Below, in pieces: positions 26,111 to 35,107 of a stretch of 64,000 nt of DNA (positions are counted from its first letter, which is position 1; each line of letters opens with the position of its first letter). The stretch comes from Microthrixaceae bacterium. GTDB lineage: Bacteria > Actinomycetota > Acidimicrobiia > Acidimicrobiales > Microtrichaceae. The stretch lies in the NCBI GenBank assembly GCA_023957995.1, contig JAMLGK010000002.1:62001-126000 (forward strand), in the 5' to 3' direction. The position numbers and the translations under genes were made by a program. Below the pieces are notes generated by a model. It did not search any database. It saw only the letters and a list, made by a program, of their open reading frames with translations, and was not told where the DNA came from.

Positions 26111-26563
26111 TCAGACCTTCGAGGCCTTGATGGCCAGGTAGTGGTCGACGTGGCAGCAATCGACACCGAAGGTCAGCAGGCCACAGCCGGGCTGGAGTAC
26201 CGGGGTCGTGAGCGTGACGGGCTCGCCGGATCCGTTGGTCCTGTGGATCGTCCCGAACCAGTCGAGTGAGATGCTGCCGACCGCTCCCCAGCCCCCGTCC
26301 CCCGTCTCCAGCAGGATCGCCGAGGCCTCGTCGAGGCACAGGAGCACGGTGGCGTCGGGACCCCCGTTGGGGTAGTCGAGTGTGGGCACCCAGAGGTCGG
26401 CGACGTAGTTGCCGGGCACGTTGAGTACGGCTCTGGGGGCAGAGGAGCATCCCAGCAGGGCCGCCGTCACGGCGAGCACCGCCAGCGGGCCCAAAAACAT
26501 CCTCCTGATCGGCCTGTGGGTGCTGACCCGGCGGCGACCGGTGGCCTGAATCGTACGGTTCAT
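26111..26563 (-). CDS. Small lipoprotein of unknown function
   Basis: A 150-residue protein with a long, Arg-rich n-region, a hydrophobic core and a lipobox ending LLGC. The mature part is about 110 residues with four cysteines, including a CC pair (VDCCHVDHY). No domain was recognised. The ATG at 26563 follows GAGGGAG at good spacing, whereas an upstream in-frame start would add 16 residues. It is convergent with the TetR gene (9-base gap). Confidence 0.72.
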   Translation of the reverse strand: MNRTIQATGRRRVSTHRPIRRMFLGPLAVLAVTAALLGCSSAPRAVLNVPGNYVADLWVPTLDYPNGGPDATVLLCLDEASAILLETGDGGWGAVGSISLDWFGTIHRTNGSGEPVTLTTPVLQPGCGLLTFGVDCCHVDHYLAIKASKV

Positions 26564-26647
26564 CGTGGGCTCCCTCTGCTCAACCGATGGACCGAGACTA
26601 GTGGTTGTCAACGCAACGGTCGTCGGGAAATCAGGTGCTACCCGGTG

Positions 26648-27295
26648 CTATCCGTCGCGCGGAGCGGTCCCGGCCGACCGGACCAGGGGTCTGACCACAC
26701 AACCCTCCACGTGGTCGTTCACCAGCCCCATCGCCTGCATGAAGGCATACGCGGTCGTCGGCCCCACGAATCGCCAACCGCGACGCTTCAGCTCCTTCGA
26801 CAGGGCCGTCGACTCGGGCGTCGTGGGCATTGCCCGGACCGCTTCCCAGGTGATCGGGTGGGGTCGTGTGGCGGGGTCGGGCCTGAACTGCTCGACGAAC
26901 CCTGCCAGCGAACCCTCGGTGGCCACCAGGTCGATCATCGCCCGGGCATTGTTGATCGTCGCCTCGATCTTCCCGCGGTGCCGGACGATCCCGGCGTCGC
27001 CGAGCAGGCGCTGCAGGTCGGCCTCGCCGTACTCGGCCACCAGCTCGTGGTCGAAGTCGTCGAAGGCTGCCCTGAAGTTCTGGCGCTTGCGCAGGATCGT
27101 CAACCAGGACAGACCCGACTGGAACCCCTCGAGACAGATCTTCTCGAACAGACGCCGGTCGTCGGTCACCGGGAAACCCCACTCGGAGTCGTGGTAGGTC
27201 TCGTACAGCTCGTCGCCCGTGCACCAGGCGCAGCGCGGCCGACCGTCGTGGCCTGCTGCAAGTCCGTTGTCGGTCGTTTCGGGTGTGTCTGCCAT
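26648..27295 (-). CDS. tag: DNA-3-methyladenine glycosylase I
   Basis: A 215-residue base-excision-repair enzyme that removes 3-methyladenine from alkylated DNA. The N-terminal RCAWCTGDELYETYHDSEWG supplies the zinc Cys and His, and the C-terminal NDHVEGC supplies the other His and Cys, as in E. coli TAG. FQSGLSWLTILRKR is also typical. The ATG at 27295 or a GTG two codons upstream may be the start. It lies 20 bases after the enoyl-CoA hydratase and is probably its operon partner. Confidence 0.95.
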   Translation of the reverse strand: MADTPETTDNGLAAGHDGRPRCAWCTGDELYETYHDSEWGFPVTDDRRLFEKICLEGFQSGLSWLTILRKRQNFRAAFDDFDHELVAEYGEADLQRLLGDAGIVRHRGKIEATINNARAMIDLVATEGSLAGFVEQFRPDPATRPHPITWEAVRAMPTTPESTALSKELKRRGWRFVGPTTAYAFMQAMGLVNDHVEGCVVRPLVRSAGTAPRDG

Positions 27296-27315
27296 GGGCA
27301 CTTCGGGGAGGGGGA

Positions 27316-28095
27316 TCAGACCCCGGCGCCGCCCCTGCCCTCACCGGCCGCGAACCGTGCTGCACCCTCGAGGGTCTCGCCGGATGTGATCGTCTCCAGC
27401 CCGACCGAGACCTCCAGAGCCAGCGCAGCCGGCACATCGAGGTCCCACTGGGCGATGGCCGACCGGCGGTCGTTCCGGGCGCAGGTCTGCGGGAACCCCG
27501 CTATGTGATGGGCCAACGACGTCGCCTCCGCCAGCGCGGTACCCGGCTCCACCAGTCGGTTCGCGAGGCCCATGGACCGCGCCTCCTCGCCGGACACGCC
27601 TCGTCCGGTGAGTATCAGGTCCATGGCGTGTGAGTGTCCGATGAGCCTCGGGAGCCGAACCGTGCCCCCGTCGATCAGGGGCACGCCCCAACGTCGGCAG
27701 TAGACGCCGAACACGGCGTCGGTGGCGGCCACGCGCAGGTCGCACCAGGCGGCCAACTCCAGACCACCCGCGACGGCATGGCCCTCGACCGCGGCGATCA
27801 CGGGCTTGGACAACGCAATGCGGGTGGGACCCATCGGCCCGTCGAGCTCCATGTCGGTCTCGACCCTGTTGCCCCTGCCCTCCGAGAGCCCCTTGAGGTC
27901 CGCTCCCGCGCAGAAGGTTCCCTGTGAGCCGGTGAGCACGGCGACGGCCAGGTCGTCATCGCGATCGAACTCCCTGAAGGCGTCGGCCAGCATCACAGCT
28001 GTGGGACCGTCGACCGCGTTGCGTGCCTCCGGTCGGTTGATCGTCACCACCAGCACCTCGGCGTCGCGGTCGACCTGCACCTCGCGGGCGCTCAT
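27316..28095 (-). CDS. Enoyl-CoA hydratase/isomerase family protein
   Basis: A 259-residue crotonase-fold enzyme: INRPEARNAVDG, the oxyanion-hole GTFCAGADLKGL and the second glycine loop AVEGHAVAGGLELAAWCD. It probably hydrates enoyl-CoA in a beta-oxidation-type pathway. The second catalytic-glutamate position reads VYCRRWGVPLIDGGT, so strict hydratase activity is not certain. The ATG overlaps the stop of the upstream oxygenase gene by 1 base, implying coupling. Confidence 0.9.
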   Translation of the reverse strand: MSAREVQVDRDAEVLVVTINRPEARNAVDGPTAVMLADAFREFDRDDDLAVAVLTGSQGTFCAGADLKGLSEGRGNRVETDMELDGPMGPTRIALSKPVIAAVEGHAVAGGLELAAWCDLRVAATDAVFGVYCRRWGVPLIDGGTVRLPRLIGHSHAMDLILTGRGVSGEEARSMGLANRLVEPGTALAEATSLAHHIAGFPQTCARNDRRSAIAQWDLDVPAALALEVSVGLETITSGETLEGAARFAAGEGRGGAGV

Positions 28096-29135
28096 CAGCC
28101 GGCTCCACGTACCCGCGGTGCGTCCTCGACGAGGTTGATGTCGTAGATCACCTGGTCGAGCAGATCTCCTGCCTCCATCCCGGCCCAACGCTGGGGCCGA
28201 TCCGGCCCGACGGTCGATTGCATCGGACTCAGGTGGGTCCATGGCGTGGGGTGACAGAACTGGACCACCGAATAGCGCTCACCCGGTTCGTCGGGGTCGG
28301 CCACGACACGGTGCCAACCACTGGGGACCACTCCGTTGGTGAGCCGCTCGAGCATGATGCCGGTGTTGATGATCACATGGTCCGACGGTGGCGAGGCGTC
28401 GATCCAGGTGCCCCCGGAGGGTGCTGCGCCCACCTCGGCGGACTGTTCGCCGTCGACCAGCACCTGGAGGCCCCTGGCGGTTGCGCGTGGAAGAGCGGTG
28501 GTGAGGTTGATGTCGCCGTGCTGTGCCGCCCAGACGTGCGGCGATGCCGTCCCGTCGCCGGGCCCACCCCCGGGGGCTTCGGCCATGGGTGGGTAGCGGA
28601 TCGCCCGGGTGAGGGTCGTGCCGTTGGTGAGCATGTCGTCGAAGAAGTGCTCGTCGGCCCCGAGGCCGAGGGCGATGATCCGCAGGAACCTGGTCTGGAG
28701 ATCGAGCGTCCGGTCGTGGAAGGTGGTGAGCACCTCGGTGATTCCGGGTACTACCGATTCGGGGAGCACCTGGTCGCCGTAGCGGTGCGGGTACTTGCGT
28801 CGCAGCGGATGACCTTCCGGAAGCGGGCGCCCCCAGTTGAGCATCTCCTTCCAGTCGGGCGTGTCCGAAACCGCGGCGGTCTCCACCAGCAGGCCGGTGT
28901 AGCCGGCCTGGCCGTGGGTCCCCGGAGCCACGAAGTGCGACTTGGTGTCGCGATCCATCGAGAAGAATTCCGCGAGCATTCCGTAGGCGGAATCCAGCAG
29001 ATCCTCTCCGATGTCATGGCTGGTGTAGACGAAACCGGTTCGGAGGCTCTGCATCACACCATCGATCACGGCCGCCCGGGTGGAGCGGTCGCCGGTTTCG
29101 AACCCGAGTAGGTCGACGTCGAGGATCTCGTCCAT
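28095..29135 (-). CDS. Isopenicillin-N-synthase-like 2-oxoglutarate/Fe(II) dioxygenase
   Basis: A 346-residue oxygenase with the iron-binding triad HxD...H (QHGDINL and SGWHRV) and the 2-oxoglutarate-binding RxS (ERYSVVQF). The N-terminal DIOX_N-like region (DVDLLGFETGDRSTRAAVIDGVMQSLRTGFVYTS) is present. Such enzymes hydroxylate or desaturate small molecules; in actinomycetes many act in secondary or xenobiotic metabolism. It is first in an operon with the enoyl-CoA hydratase and tag. TACGGT ends 6 bases before the ATG. Confidence 0.9.
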   Translation of the reverse strand: MDEILDVDLLGFETGDRSTRAAVIDGVMQSLRTGFVYTSHDIGEDLLDSAYGMLAEFFSMDRDTKSHFVAPGTHGQAGYTGLLVETAAVSDTPDWKEMLNWGRPLPEGHPLRRKYPHRYGDQVLPESVVPGITEVLTTFHDRTLDLQTRFLRIIALGLGADEHFFDDMLTNGTTLTRAIRYPPMAEAPGGGPGDGTASPHVWAAQHGDINLTTALPRATARGLQVLVDGEQSAEVGAAPSGGTWIDASPPSDHVIINTGIMLERLTNGVVPSGWHRVVADPDEPGERYSVVQFCHPTPWTHLSPMQSTVGPDRPQRWAGMEAGDLLDQVIYDINLVEDAPRVRGAG

Positions 29136-29141
29136 CTGCGC

Positions 29142-29192
29142 ACCGTACAGCCGGTGCCACCGCCACGTCGTTGCCCGCATGCGCAGTACGCT
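29142..29192. promoter_or_regulatory. Divergent leaderless promoters
   Basis: A minus-strand -10-like TACGGT (29142-29147) precedes the oxygenase ATG by 6 bases. A plus-strand TACGCT (29187-29192) precedes the GTG at 29199 by 6 bases. The 63-bp region serves both genes. Confidence 0.5.
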
Positions 29193-29198
29193 TCACCG

Positions 29199-29384
29199 GT
29201 GGGCAGCAGCGGACAGAAACCCAGGAAACCATCTCACTCGAAGCACCTTCCGAAGGTGGGGTCCAAGGAGAACCGGGAGTTCGAGCTGCGGGAGAAGCGC
29301 AAGGTCGACTTCGGAGGCTGGCCGATCGCAATCGTGGCGATGCTGGTGGTGATCCTGGCGATAGCGGTGATAGCGATCACCTGA
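29199..29384 (+). CDS. Small C-terminally anchored membrane protein
   Basis: A 61-residue protein: a basic, Lys/Ser-rich cytoplasmic part (residues 1-40) and one C-terminal transmembrane helix (WPIAIVAMLVVILAIAVIAI). It is a tail-anchored or N-in single-pass protein with no recognised domain. The GTG start is supported by TACGCT at leaderless spacing. The basic region could bind nucleic acid or acidic lipids; that is speculation. Confidence 0.65.
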   Translation: MGSSGQKPRKPSHSKHLPKVGSKENREFELREKRKVDFGGWPIAIVAMLVVILAIAVIAIT

Positions 29385-29512
29385 CCCGCCCGGCGGATCC
29401 GATTCTCCTGCGAGGAGCAGCGGGCACACGAGCTGTAGCCCCACCAGCAGGAGCGGCACCGTTGGGGCGATTGCCCATGTGCGGCGCCAGTGATCTGAAC
29501 TACGTTCAGGCC
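29385..29512. other. Intergenic region
   Basis: 128 bp between the small membrane protein and the phosphoesterase. It contains a small hairpin CTCCT-GCG-AGGAG (29405-29417), a possible terminator. I saw no clear promoter for the phosphoesterase. Confidence 0.4.
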
Positions 29513-30775
29513 ATGATGCAGCGGCGGGATTTCATGAGGGCCGGCCTGGGCGCGGTCGGCGCCGCCGCCGTCGGCGGAGGAATTGCATCGGCCTGCGCTC
29601 CGGCGCCCGGCCCACTGATCCGGCGCGGCCCGGGTCCGGATGCGGGGATCGACCACATCGTGGTCGTCATGATGGAGAACCGCTCCTATGACCACTTCAT
29701 GGGTTGGTTGCCGGGAGGGGAGGGGATCCCGCCCGGGACCACCTATGTCGACGACGAGGGGGTTCACCACGAGCCCTACCGGTTCGACCGGTATGCCAGC
29801 TGCGGAATGGAGGATCCGGGCCACAGCCGTGAGGCGGGCATGCGCCAACTCAACGGAGGCGCAGCCGACGGGTTCCTGTCGGGGTCGCCCGACACCTACC
29901 CGATCAGCTACCACACGGCGGATCAACAGGCGTTCTGGGGGACCGCGGCCCCCGCATGGACGATGTGCGACAACTACTTCTCGGCCTTCATGGGTCCGAC
30001 CTGGCCCAACCGCTTCTACCAGCACTGCGCCCAGAGCCCCCGCGCGGACAACAGGTTGGCCCCGATCGACGTACCCACGATCTGGGACCGTGTGGCCGCT
30101 GCCGGCCTGGAAGGTCGGTACTACTTCTCCGACGCACCCTTCGCCGCCCTGCTCGGCATCCGCCACCTGTTGGTGAGCCGAACCTTCGATCAGTTCCTCT
30201 CCGATGCCGGGGAAGGTCGGCTGCCCCACGTCAGTTTCGTCGACCCACGGTTCGCCATATCCGTCCCGTTCGGCACCTCGAGTGACTACCACCCGCTGTC
30301 GGACATCAGGCTGGGCGACCAGTTCCTGCACCAGGTCTACGAAGCGGTCACGAATTCCCCCAACTGGGACCGAACGGTGCTCGTGGTCAACTTCGACGAA
30401 TGGGGTGGGTTCGCGGATCACGTGACTCCCAAGGTGGTGCCCGACGTCCGTCCCGGATTCGGTCAGCGCGGATTCCGGGTGCCGTGCCTCGTGGCGTCGC
30501 CCCTGGCGCGCCGGGGCCACGTGGCGCACGGAGAGTACGACCATGCCTCCGTGCTCAAGATGATCGAGTGGGCGTTCGATCTGGAGCCGCTCACCCCCCG
30601 GGACGCATCGGCGGCGAACCTTGCCGACGTTCTCGATCTGGACTCACCGCCGGACGCCTCCGCTCCTCACTGGGAGCTTCCGGAGTTCACACCGGATGAC
30701 TGCGTCGAGGACTTCGTCAACGAGATCTGGGAGGACCTGCTGGTGGAAGCCCGTCGGCAGGGCTGGCCCGTCTAG
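29513..30775 (+). CDS. Tat-exported phosphoesterase (phospholipase C / acid phosphatase family)
   Basis: A 420-residue protein of the phospholipase C/phosphoesterase family (PF04185). The twin-arginine motif QRRDFMRAG starts a signal that ends at a lipobox-like SAC, so it is probably a Tat-exported lipoprotein. Diagnostic metal and nucleophile regions are IDHIVVVMMENRSYDHFMGW near the mature N-terminus, VNFDEWGGFADHV and GEYDHASVLKMIEW. It likely releases phosphate or head groups from phospholipids or phosphoesters outside the membrane. Two adjacent ATGs (29513, 29516) can start it. Confidence 0.9.
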   Translation: MMQRRDFMRAGLGAVGAAAVGGGIASACAPAPGPLIRRGPGPDAGIDHIVVVMMENRSYDHFMGWLPGGEGIPPGTTYVDDEGVHHEPYRFDRYASCGMEDPGHSREAGMRQLNGGAADGFLSGSPDTYPISYHTADQQAFWGTAAPAWTMCDNYFSAFMGPTWPNRFYQHCAQSPRADNRLAPIDVPTIWDRVAAAGLEGRYYFSDAPFAALLGIRHLLVSRTFDQFLSDAGEGRLPHVSFVDPRFAISVPFGTSSDYHPLSDIRLGDQFLHQVYEAVTNSPNWDRTVLVVNFDEWGGFADHVTPKVVPDVRPGFGQRGFRVPCLVASPLARRGHVAHGEYDHASVLKMIEWAFDLEPLTPRDASAANLADVLDLDSPPDASAPHWELPEFTPDDCVEDFVNEIWEDLLVEARRQGWPV

Positions 30776-30839
30776 TTCTTCCGGGGTGGATTCCGCTCGC
30801 AGTGGCCCGGCGACTGCGCTGGCGTGAGTGTCGGGTAGG

Positions 30840-30862
30840 TACTATCTGACGACCCGTCAGAT
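30840..30862 (+). promoter_or_regulatory. CoA-transferase promoter with inverted-repeat operator
   Basis: The -10-like TACTAT (30840-30845) runs into ATCTGACG-ACC-CGTCAGAT (30844-30862), an 8-bp inverted repeat with a 3-base centre. The 17-bp core TCTGACGACCCGTCAGA recurs exactly at 33375-33391 before the FadD3-like gene. The placement fits repression at the transcription start. Confidence 0.7.
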
Positions 30863-30878
30863 TCGACCAGGAGCACCC

Positions 30879-32120
30879 ATGGCACCGTCTCGAGCCCCCC
30901 TTGCAGGACTTCGTGTGATCGAGGTGTCGCTGCTCGGCCCCGGTGCCGTCGGCACGCACCTCGCCGACCTGGGAGCGGACGTGATCAAGGTCGAGCCACC
31001 CAAGGGCGACTACATCCGACAGATGACCTGGCCGATCATCGAGGGGTCATCGCTGCTGCACTGGCACATCAACCGGGGCAAGCGCTCGATCACACTCGAC
31101 CTGCGCACCGAGGAGGGTCAGGAGGTGTTCCGCGACCTGGTCCGCGACGCGGATGCGGTCATCGAAGCCATGCGCCCCGGAGCACTCGCCAAGCGCGGAC
31201 TCGGTTTCGAAGACCTGCTCGAGGTCAACCCGAAGATCGTCTTCTGCACCATCTCCGGCTACGGAATGACCGGCCCCTATGCGGAACTGCCGAGTCATGG
31301 AATCGCCTACGACACATGGGCGGGACTCGTGAAACCGGACCACGACGACGATGGTTTCCCGTGCATCCCGGAGCACCCGTCCACCGGCATCCATGCCGGT
31401 CCACTGTTCGGGGCCTTCGGTCTGCTCGCCGGGGTCCTCCGTGCTCGCGAGACCGGTGAGGGTTCGTTCCTCGAGATCGCACAGTCGGACTCGGCTGCCT
31501 ACATGGACTGGTACCGCAGCGAGACCTGGAAGGCCTACGAACGCCCCGAGACCGAGGTGACGGGGAACGCGTCGGACAACTACGAACGTCGTGCCCCCGG
31601 CACCGCCGGCATGCGCGATGGCGTGCGCTACCAGATCTACGAGTCCTCCGACGGCCACGTGCTGTTCATGGCCTCCGAGCAGGAGTTCTGGCGCAACTTC
31701 TGCGAAGGCGTCGGTCGCATGGACCTCTTCGAGAGGTGGCCGGGTTCGAAGTTCGCCGATCACGCCAAGGGCAACACCGAGTTGCGACGCGAACTGGTGC
31801 AGATCTTCGCCACCAGGTCCACTGCCGAATGGGTGATCTGGTCCGGTGAGCACAACACCACCATCGCTCCGGTGAACACTCCCAAGACCCTGGCCGACGA
31901 CGTGCAGTTCGCGGATCGCCTCGGGTTCATGCCGCACGAGACCCACGGCGCCGACATGCTGCCGCACCCCGTCAAGTTCGTGGGCGAGGACGTGGTGGAT
32001 CCCACCCCGGCTCCCAGCGCCGGTCAGCACAACGACGAGGTGGTCACCGAGGTGCTCGGCTATGACGCCGATCGTCTCGCTGCGCTGCGGGCAGCTGGTG
32101 CGTTCGGTGAGGGCAACTAG
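30879..32120 (+). CDS. CaiB/BaiF-family (class III) CoA transferase
   Basis: A 413-residue enzyme that moves CoA from a donor thioester to a carboxylic acid. It starts with PLAGLRVIEVSLLGPGAVGTHLADLGADVIKVEPP, and the catalytic aspartate is most likely D204 in AQSDSAAYMD. AGGAG lies 5 bases before the ATG. In actinomycetes such enzymes often act in carnitine, bile-acid or steroid side-chain pathways. The shared operator with the FadD3-like ligase supports a common catabolic role. Confidence 0.92.
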   Translation: MAPSRAPLAGLRVIEVSLLGPGAVGTHLADLGADVIKVEPPKGDYIRQMTWPIIEGSSLLHWHINRGKRSITLDLRTEEGQEVFRDLVRDADAVIEAMRPGALAKRGLGFEDLLEVNPKIVFCTISGYGMTGPYAELPSHGIAYDTWAGLVKPDHDDDGFPCIPEHPSTGIHAGPLFGAFGLLAGVLRARETGEGSFLEIAQSDSAAYMDWYRSETWKAYERPETEVTGNASDNYERRAPGTAGMRDGVRYQIYESSDGHVLFMASEQEFWRNFCEGVGRMDLFERWPGSKFADHAKGNTELRRELVQIFATRSTAEWVIWSGEHNTTIAPVNTPKTLADDVQFADRLGFMPHETHGADMLPHPVKFVGEDVVDPTPAPSAGQHNDEVVTEVLGYDADRLAALRAAGAFGEGN

Positions 32121-32238
32121 TGCCCTGACCGGTGAGGTTTCCTGGTCCGACGAGCAGCTCGGGACTCCCGGAACGTGTCGGACGCGGAACCTGCCGCGTG
32201 GTTCTCAGTTCCCGGTGCCGCCTGCCGACCGAGCGGGC

Positions 32239-33300
32239 ATGACCTCGGAACTCAACACCGACACCCCGGAACCCAACACCGACCCAGATCTTCGCCGCGA
32301 GTACGCGCCGGGGAGGGCCGACCGACGCAAGCCGTCTGCGAACAGCCGCACACCCGGCTCGGAATCGTCCGATGCCGCAGCCGCTGGTCGACAGCTGGCC
32401 CAGCTGATGTCGACCGAGGTCACGGGCCCCGAGAGCTTCCCGCACCGGAGCGACGACGGGCTCTTCGGTCCCGGAAGCGTCGCCTGGAAGCTGTTCGTCG
32501 ACCCATCGGCACAGATCGGGATGGTCTGTGCGGTACTCCTGCAGGCCCTCAACCCCAACATGATGCGCCTGTTCGACAACGCCTCGCACAACAAGGCCGA
32601 CCCCGAGGGCCGGGCCAAGCGGACCGGCCAGTACGTGCTGACCACGGTGTTCGGCGACACCGAGCATGCGCACGCTGCGGGCGCAGCGGTGAGCCGCCTG
32701 CACTCGATGGCGCGGTGGACCGATCCCAGCACGGGCGACGAACTGTGTGCCGACACCCCTGCCTGGCTGGAATGGACCCACAACGCGATCGTCTGGGGAG
32801 TGCTGCGGGCCAGCGATCTCTACGGACCCTCCATCACAGCGCGGGAACAGGATCGCTTCGTCGCGGAGATGCACGCGATGGCCGAACTCGTCGGGATCGA
32901 CACCGCGGGACTGCCCTCGACGCGCGACCAGCTGGACGCCGAGGTGCACGAACAATCGGAGTGGATGGCGCTCACGCTTCCCGCTGCGGAAGCCGCCGCC
33001 GGAATTCGCCACACCAACTGGATCGGGAACCCGCTCAAGACGGTGCCCGCGGCGCTCGTGTCCGAGGGCATCTCCACCATGATGCCGGACTGGGCGAAGG
33101 ACCTCTACGGGATCCGCGAGGGCCGAGCGAGGCGGTTCGCGGCCCGATCGTTGATGAAGGCGCTGCTGGCGGGGTCGCGCAACGCTTCGTCGGTGGACGA
33201 GAGGCTGCGTTCGAGCATCGCCGACGCGGATGAGCACCCCTACCGCCGAACCAAGGCCGAGCGCGAGGCCGCGCACCACGCCCCGGAGCACCGCAGCTGA
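32239..33300 (+). CDS. Oxygenase MpaB-family protein (DUF2236)
   Basis: A 353-residue protein with the MpaB/DUF2236 signature: FGPGSVAWKLFVDPSAQIGMVCAVLLQALNPNM, then RTGQYVLTTVFGDTEHAHAAG, WTHNAIVWGVLRA and later RHTNWIGNPL. MpaB-like proteins are haem-dependent oxygenases, and the family includes the rubber oxygenase Lcp fold. The N-terminal 60 residues are low-complexity with an NTDP-like repeat. The ATG at 32239 is my choice; the frame is open to 32062. It lies between the CoA transferase and the FadD3-like gene. Confidence 0.82.
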   Translation: MTSELNTDTPEPNTDPDLRREYAPGRADRRKPSANSRTPGSESSDAAAAGRQLAQLMSTEVTGPESFPHRSDDGLFGPGSVAWKLFVDPSAQIGMVCAVLLQALNPNMMRLFDNASHNKADPEGRAKRTGQYVLTTVFGDTEHAHAAGAAVSRLHSMARWTDPSTGDELCADTPAWLEWTHNAIVWGVLRASDLYGPSITAREQDRFVAEMHAMAELVGIDTAGLPSTRDQLDAEVHEQSEWMALTLPAAEAAAGIRHTNWIGNPLKTVPAALVSEGISTMMPDWAKDLYGIREGRARRFAARSLMKALLAGSRNASSVDERLRSSIADADEHPYRRTKAEREAAHHAPEHRS

Positions 33301-33362
33301 CCCAGCGGGTCACAGCCGCCCGGGACCCCGACGCTGCGGTGTCACCGTCGCGTCCGACTCGA

Positions 33363-33391
33363 TAGTGTCGTTCCTCTGACGACCCGTCAGA
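33363..33391 (+). promoter_or_regulatory. FadD3-like gene promoter with the same inverted-repeat operator
   Basis: The -10-like TAGTGT (33363-33368) is followed by TCTGACGACCCGTCAGA (33375-33391), identical over 17 bases to the operator at 30845-30861. GGAGGAG (33399-33405) then serves as ribosome binding site for the GTG at 33416. Confidence 0.7.
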
Positions 33392-33415
33392 TCGGAACGG
33401 AGGAGCGGGGGACCG

Positions 33416-35053
33416 GTGGACAACGAGGGCACCCGAGGCGATCTGCGATGGGGGACCATCCCCGCCCTGCTGGCCGAGGCGGTGCAGCGGCGCGGTGACG
33501 CGGAGGCGCTGGTTGATCTCTCCGGACCCCAACCGGTGCGGCTCTCGTTCAGCGATCTGGCAGAGCGCGTCGACGGCGTGGCGAAGGGTCTGATCGCAGC
33601 CGGGATCGACGCCGGAGACAGGGTGGCGATCTGGGCCCCCAACTGCTGGGAGTGGGTGGTCGCCCTCCTCGGTCTGCAGTCCGCAGGCGCGGTGCTGGTA
33701 CCGCTCAACACCCGCTACAAGGGGGTAGAGGCAGCCGACATCCTGCGCCGGAGCGGAGCGCGTGCACTGTTCACCGTCGATGGCTTCCTGGGCAACGACT
33801 ACGTCACGATGCTGCGGAACACCGCGCCGGAGATCCTCGACGGGATGCAGCGGCTGGTCATACTTCGCTCGTCCGGGTCCGACCACAGCGACGACCACCG
33901 AACCGAGGGTTCGGTCACGCTGGAGGAGCTCACGGCCTCAGGGTCGGCCGTCACCGACGATGAACTCGCCCGGCGCCGGGAAGCGATATCACCGGAGGAC
34001 ACCAGCGACCTCCTGTTCACCTCGGGCACCACGGGTGCCCCCAAGGGAGTGATCCAGACCCACGCATCCAGCCTTCGTGCCTTCGCTGACTGGGCCGATC
34101 TGGTGGGCCTCCGCTCGGATGACCGCTACCTGGTCATCAACCCGTTCTTCCACACCTTCGGGTACAAGGCCGGCATCCTCGCCGGACTGATCACGGGATG
34201 CACCCTGGTGCCGTTGCCGACCTTCGACGTGGATCGTGCCGCCGAGGTGATCGTGGCGGAGGGAATATCGATGATCCCCGGACCGCCGACGCTCTACCAG
34301 ACGTTGTTGAACCACCCCGGTTTCGACCCGGACGCGGTCGACACCCTTCGCCTGGCGGTGACCGGGGCAGCCGCGGTGCCGGTGGCGCTGGTCGAAGCGA
34401 TGCGTGATCGCCTGGGGTTCGAGACCGTGATCACTGCCTATGGGCTCACCGAGACCTGCGGCGTCGTGACGGCCTGCCGTCCCGAAGATGATGCAGAGAC
34501 GATCTCGCACACCTCGGGGCGTGCGATTCCCGGCGTCGAGGTTCGTGTCGTCGACGAGTCGGGATCCGTTGTACCACCCGGCCATCCCGGAGAGATCCTG
34601 GTGCGGGGCTACAACGTGATGCGCGGCTACTTCGAGGATCCTGAACAGACCGCCGAGGCGATAGATGCCGACGGATGGCTGCACACCGGGGACGTCGGAA
34701 CCATGGATGAGCGCGGATATGTCGACATCACCGACCGGCTCAAGGACATGTTCATCGTCGGCGGGTTCAACGCCTATCCCGCCGAGATCGAGGCCCTCCT
34801 GTGCACCCACCCCGGCATCGCCGCTGCGGCCGTGGTCGGACTGCCCGATGACCGGATGGGCGAGGTGGCCCACGCGTTCGTGGTCCCTGCTTCGGGATCG
34901 GATCTGTCTGCGGACGATGTCGTCAGCTGGGCGCGGGAGAACATGGCCAACTACAAGGCCCCCCGAACCGTCGAGGTGGTGCCCGAACTGCCGCTGAACG
35001 CGAGCGGCAAGGTGCTGCGCTACGAACTCCGCGAACGTGCCCGTCGTGCATAG
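33416..35053 (+). CDS. FadD3-like acyl-CoA synthetase
   Basis: A 545-residue adenylate-forming ligase. The AMP-binding P-loop LLFTSGTTGAPKGV, the A5-type motif AYGLTETCG, WLHTGDVG and the C-terminal lysine motif NASGKVLRYELRE are complete. It activates a carboxylic acid to its CoA thioester using ATP. Much of the sequence follows M. tuberculosis FadD3 as I recall it (RVAIWSPN-, VVPLNTRY-, INPFFHNFGYKAGIL-like stretches). FadD3 activates the steroid ring-C/D fragment HIP. That specific role is inference. Confidence 0.88.
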   Translation: MDNEGTRGDLRWGTIPALLAEAVQRRGDAEALVDLSGPQPVRLSFSDLAERVDGVAKGLIAAGIDAGDRVAIWAPNCWEWVVALLGLQSAGAVLVPLNTRYKGVEAADILRRSGARALFTVDGFLGNDYVTMLRNTAPEILDGMQRLVILRSSGSDHSDDHRTEGSVTLEELTASGSAVTDDELARRREAISPEDTSDLLFTSGTTGAPKGVIQTHASSLRAFADWADLVGLRSDDRYLVINPFFHTFGYKAGILAGLITGCTLVPLPTFDVDRAAEVIVAEGISMIPGPPTLYQTLLNHPGFDPDAVDTLRLAVTGAAAVPVALVEAMRDRLGFETVITAYGLTETCGVVTACRPEDDAETISHTSGRAIPGVEVRVVDESGSVVPPGHPGEILVRGYNVMRGYFEDPEQTAEAIDADGWLHTGDVGTMDERGYVDITDRLKDMFIVGGFNAYPAEIEALLCTHPGIAAAAVVGLPDDRMGEVAHAFVVPASGSDLSADDVVSWARENMANYKAPRTVEVVPELPLNASGKVLRYELRERARRA

Positions 35054-35107
35054 CTCCGAGGTGGGCGCGGTGCGCAGCACCCGGGTGCCCTCCGGGAAAG
35101 GTACATT

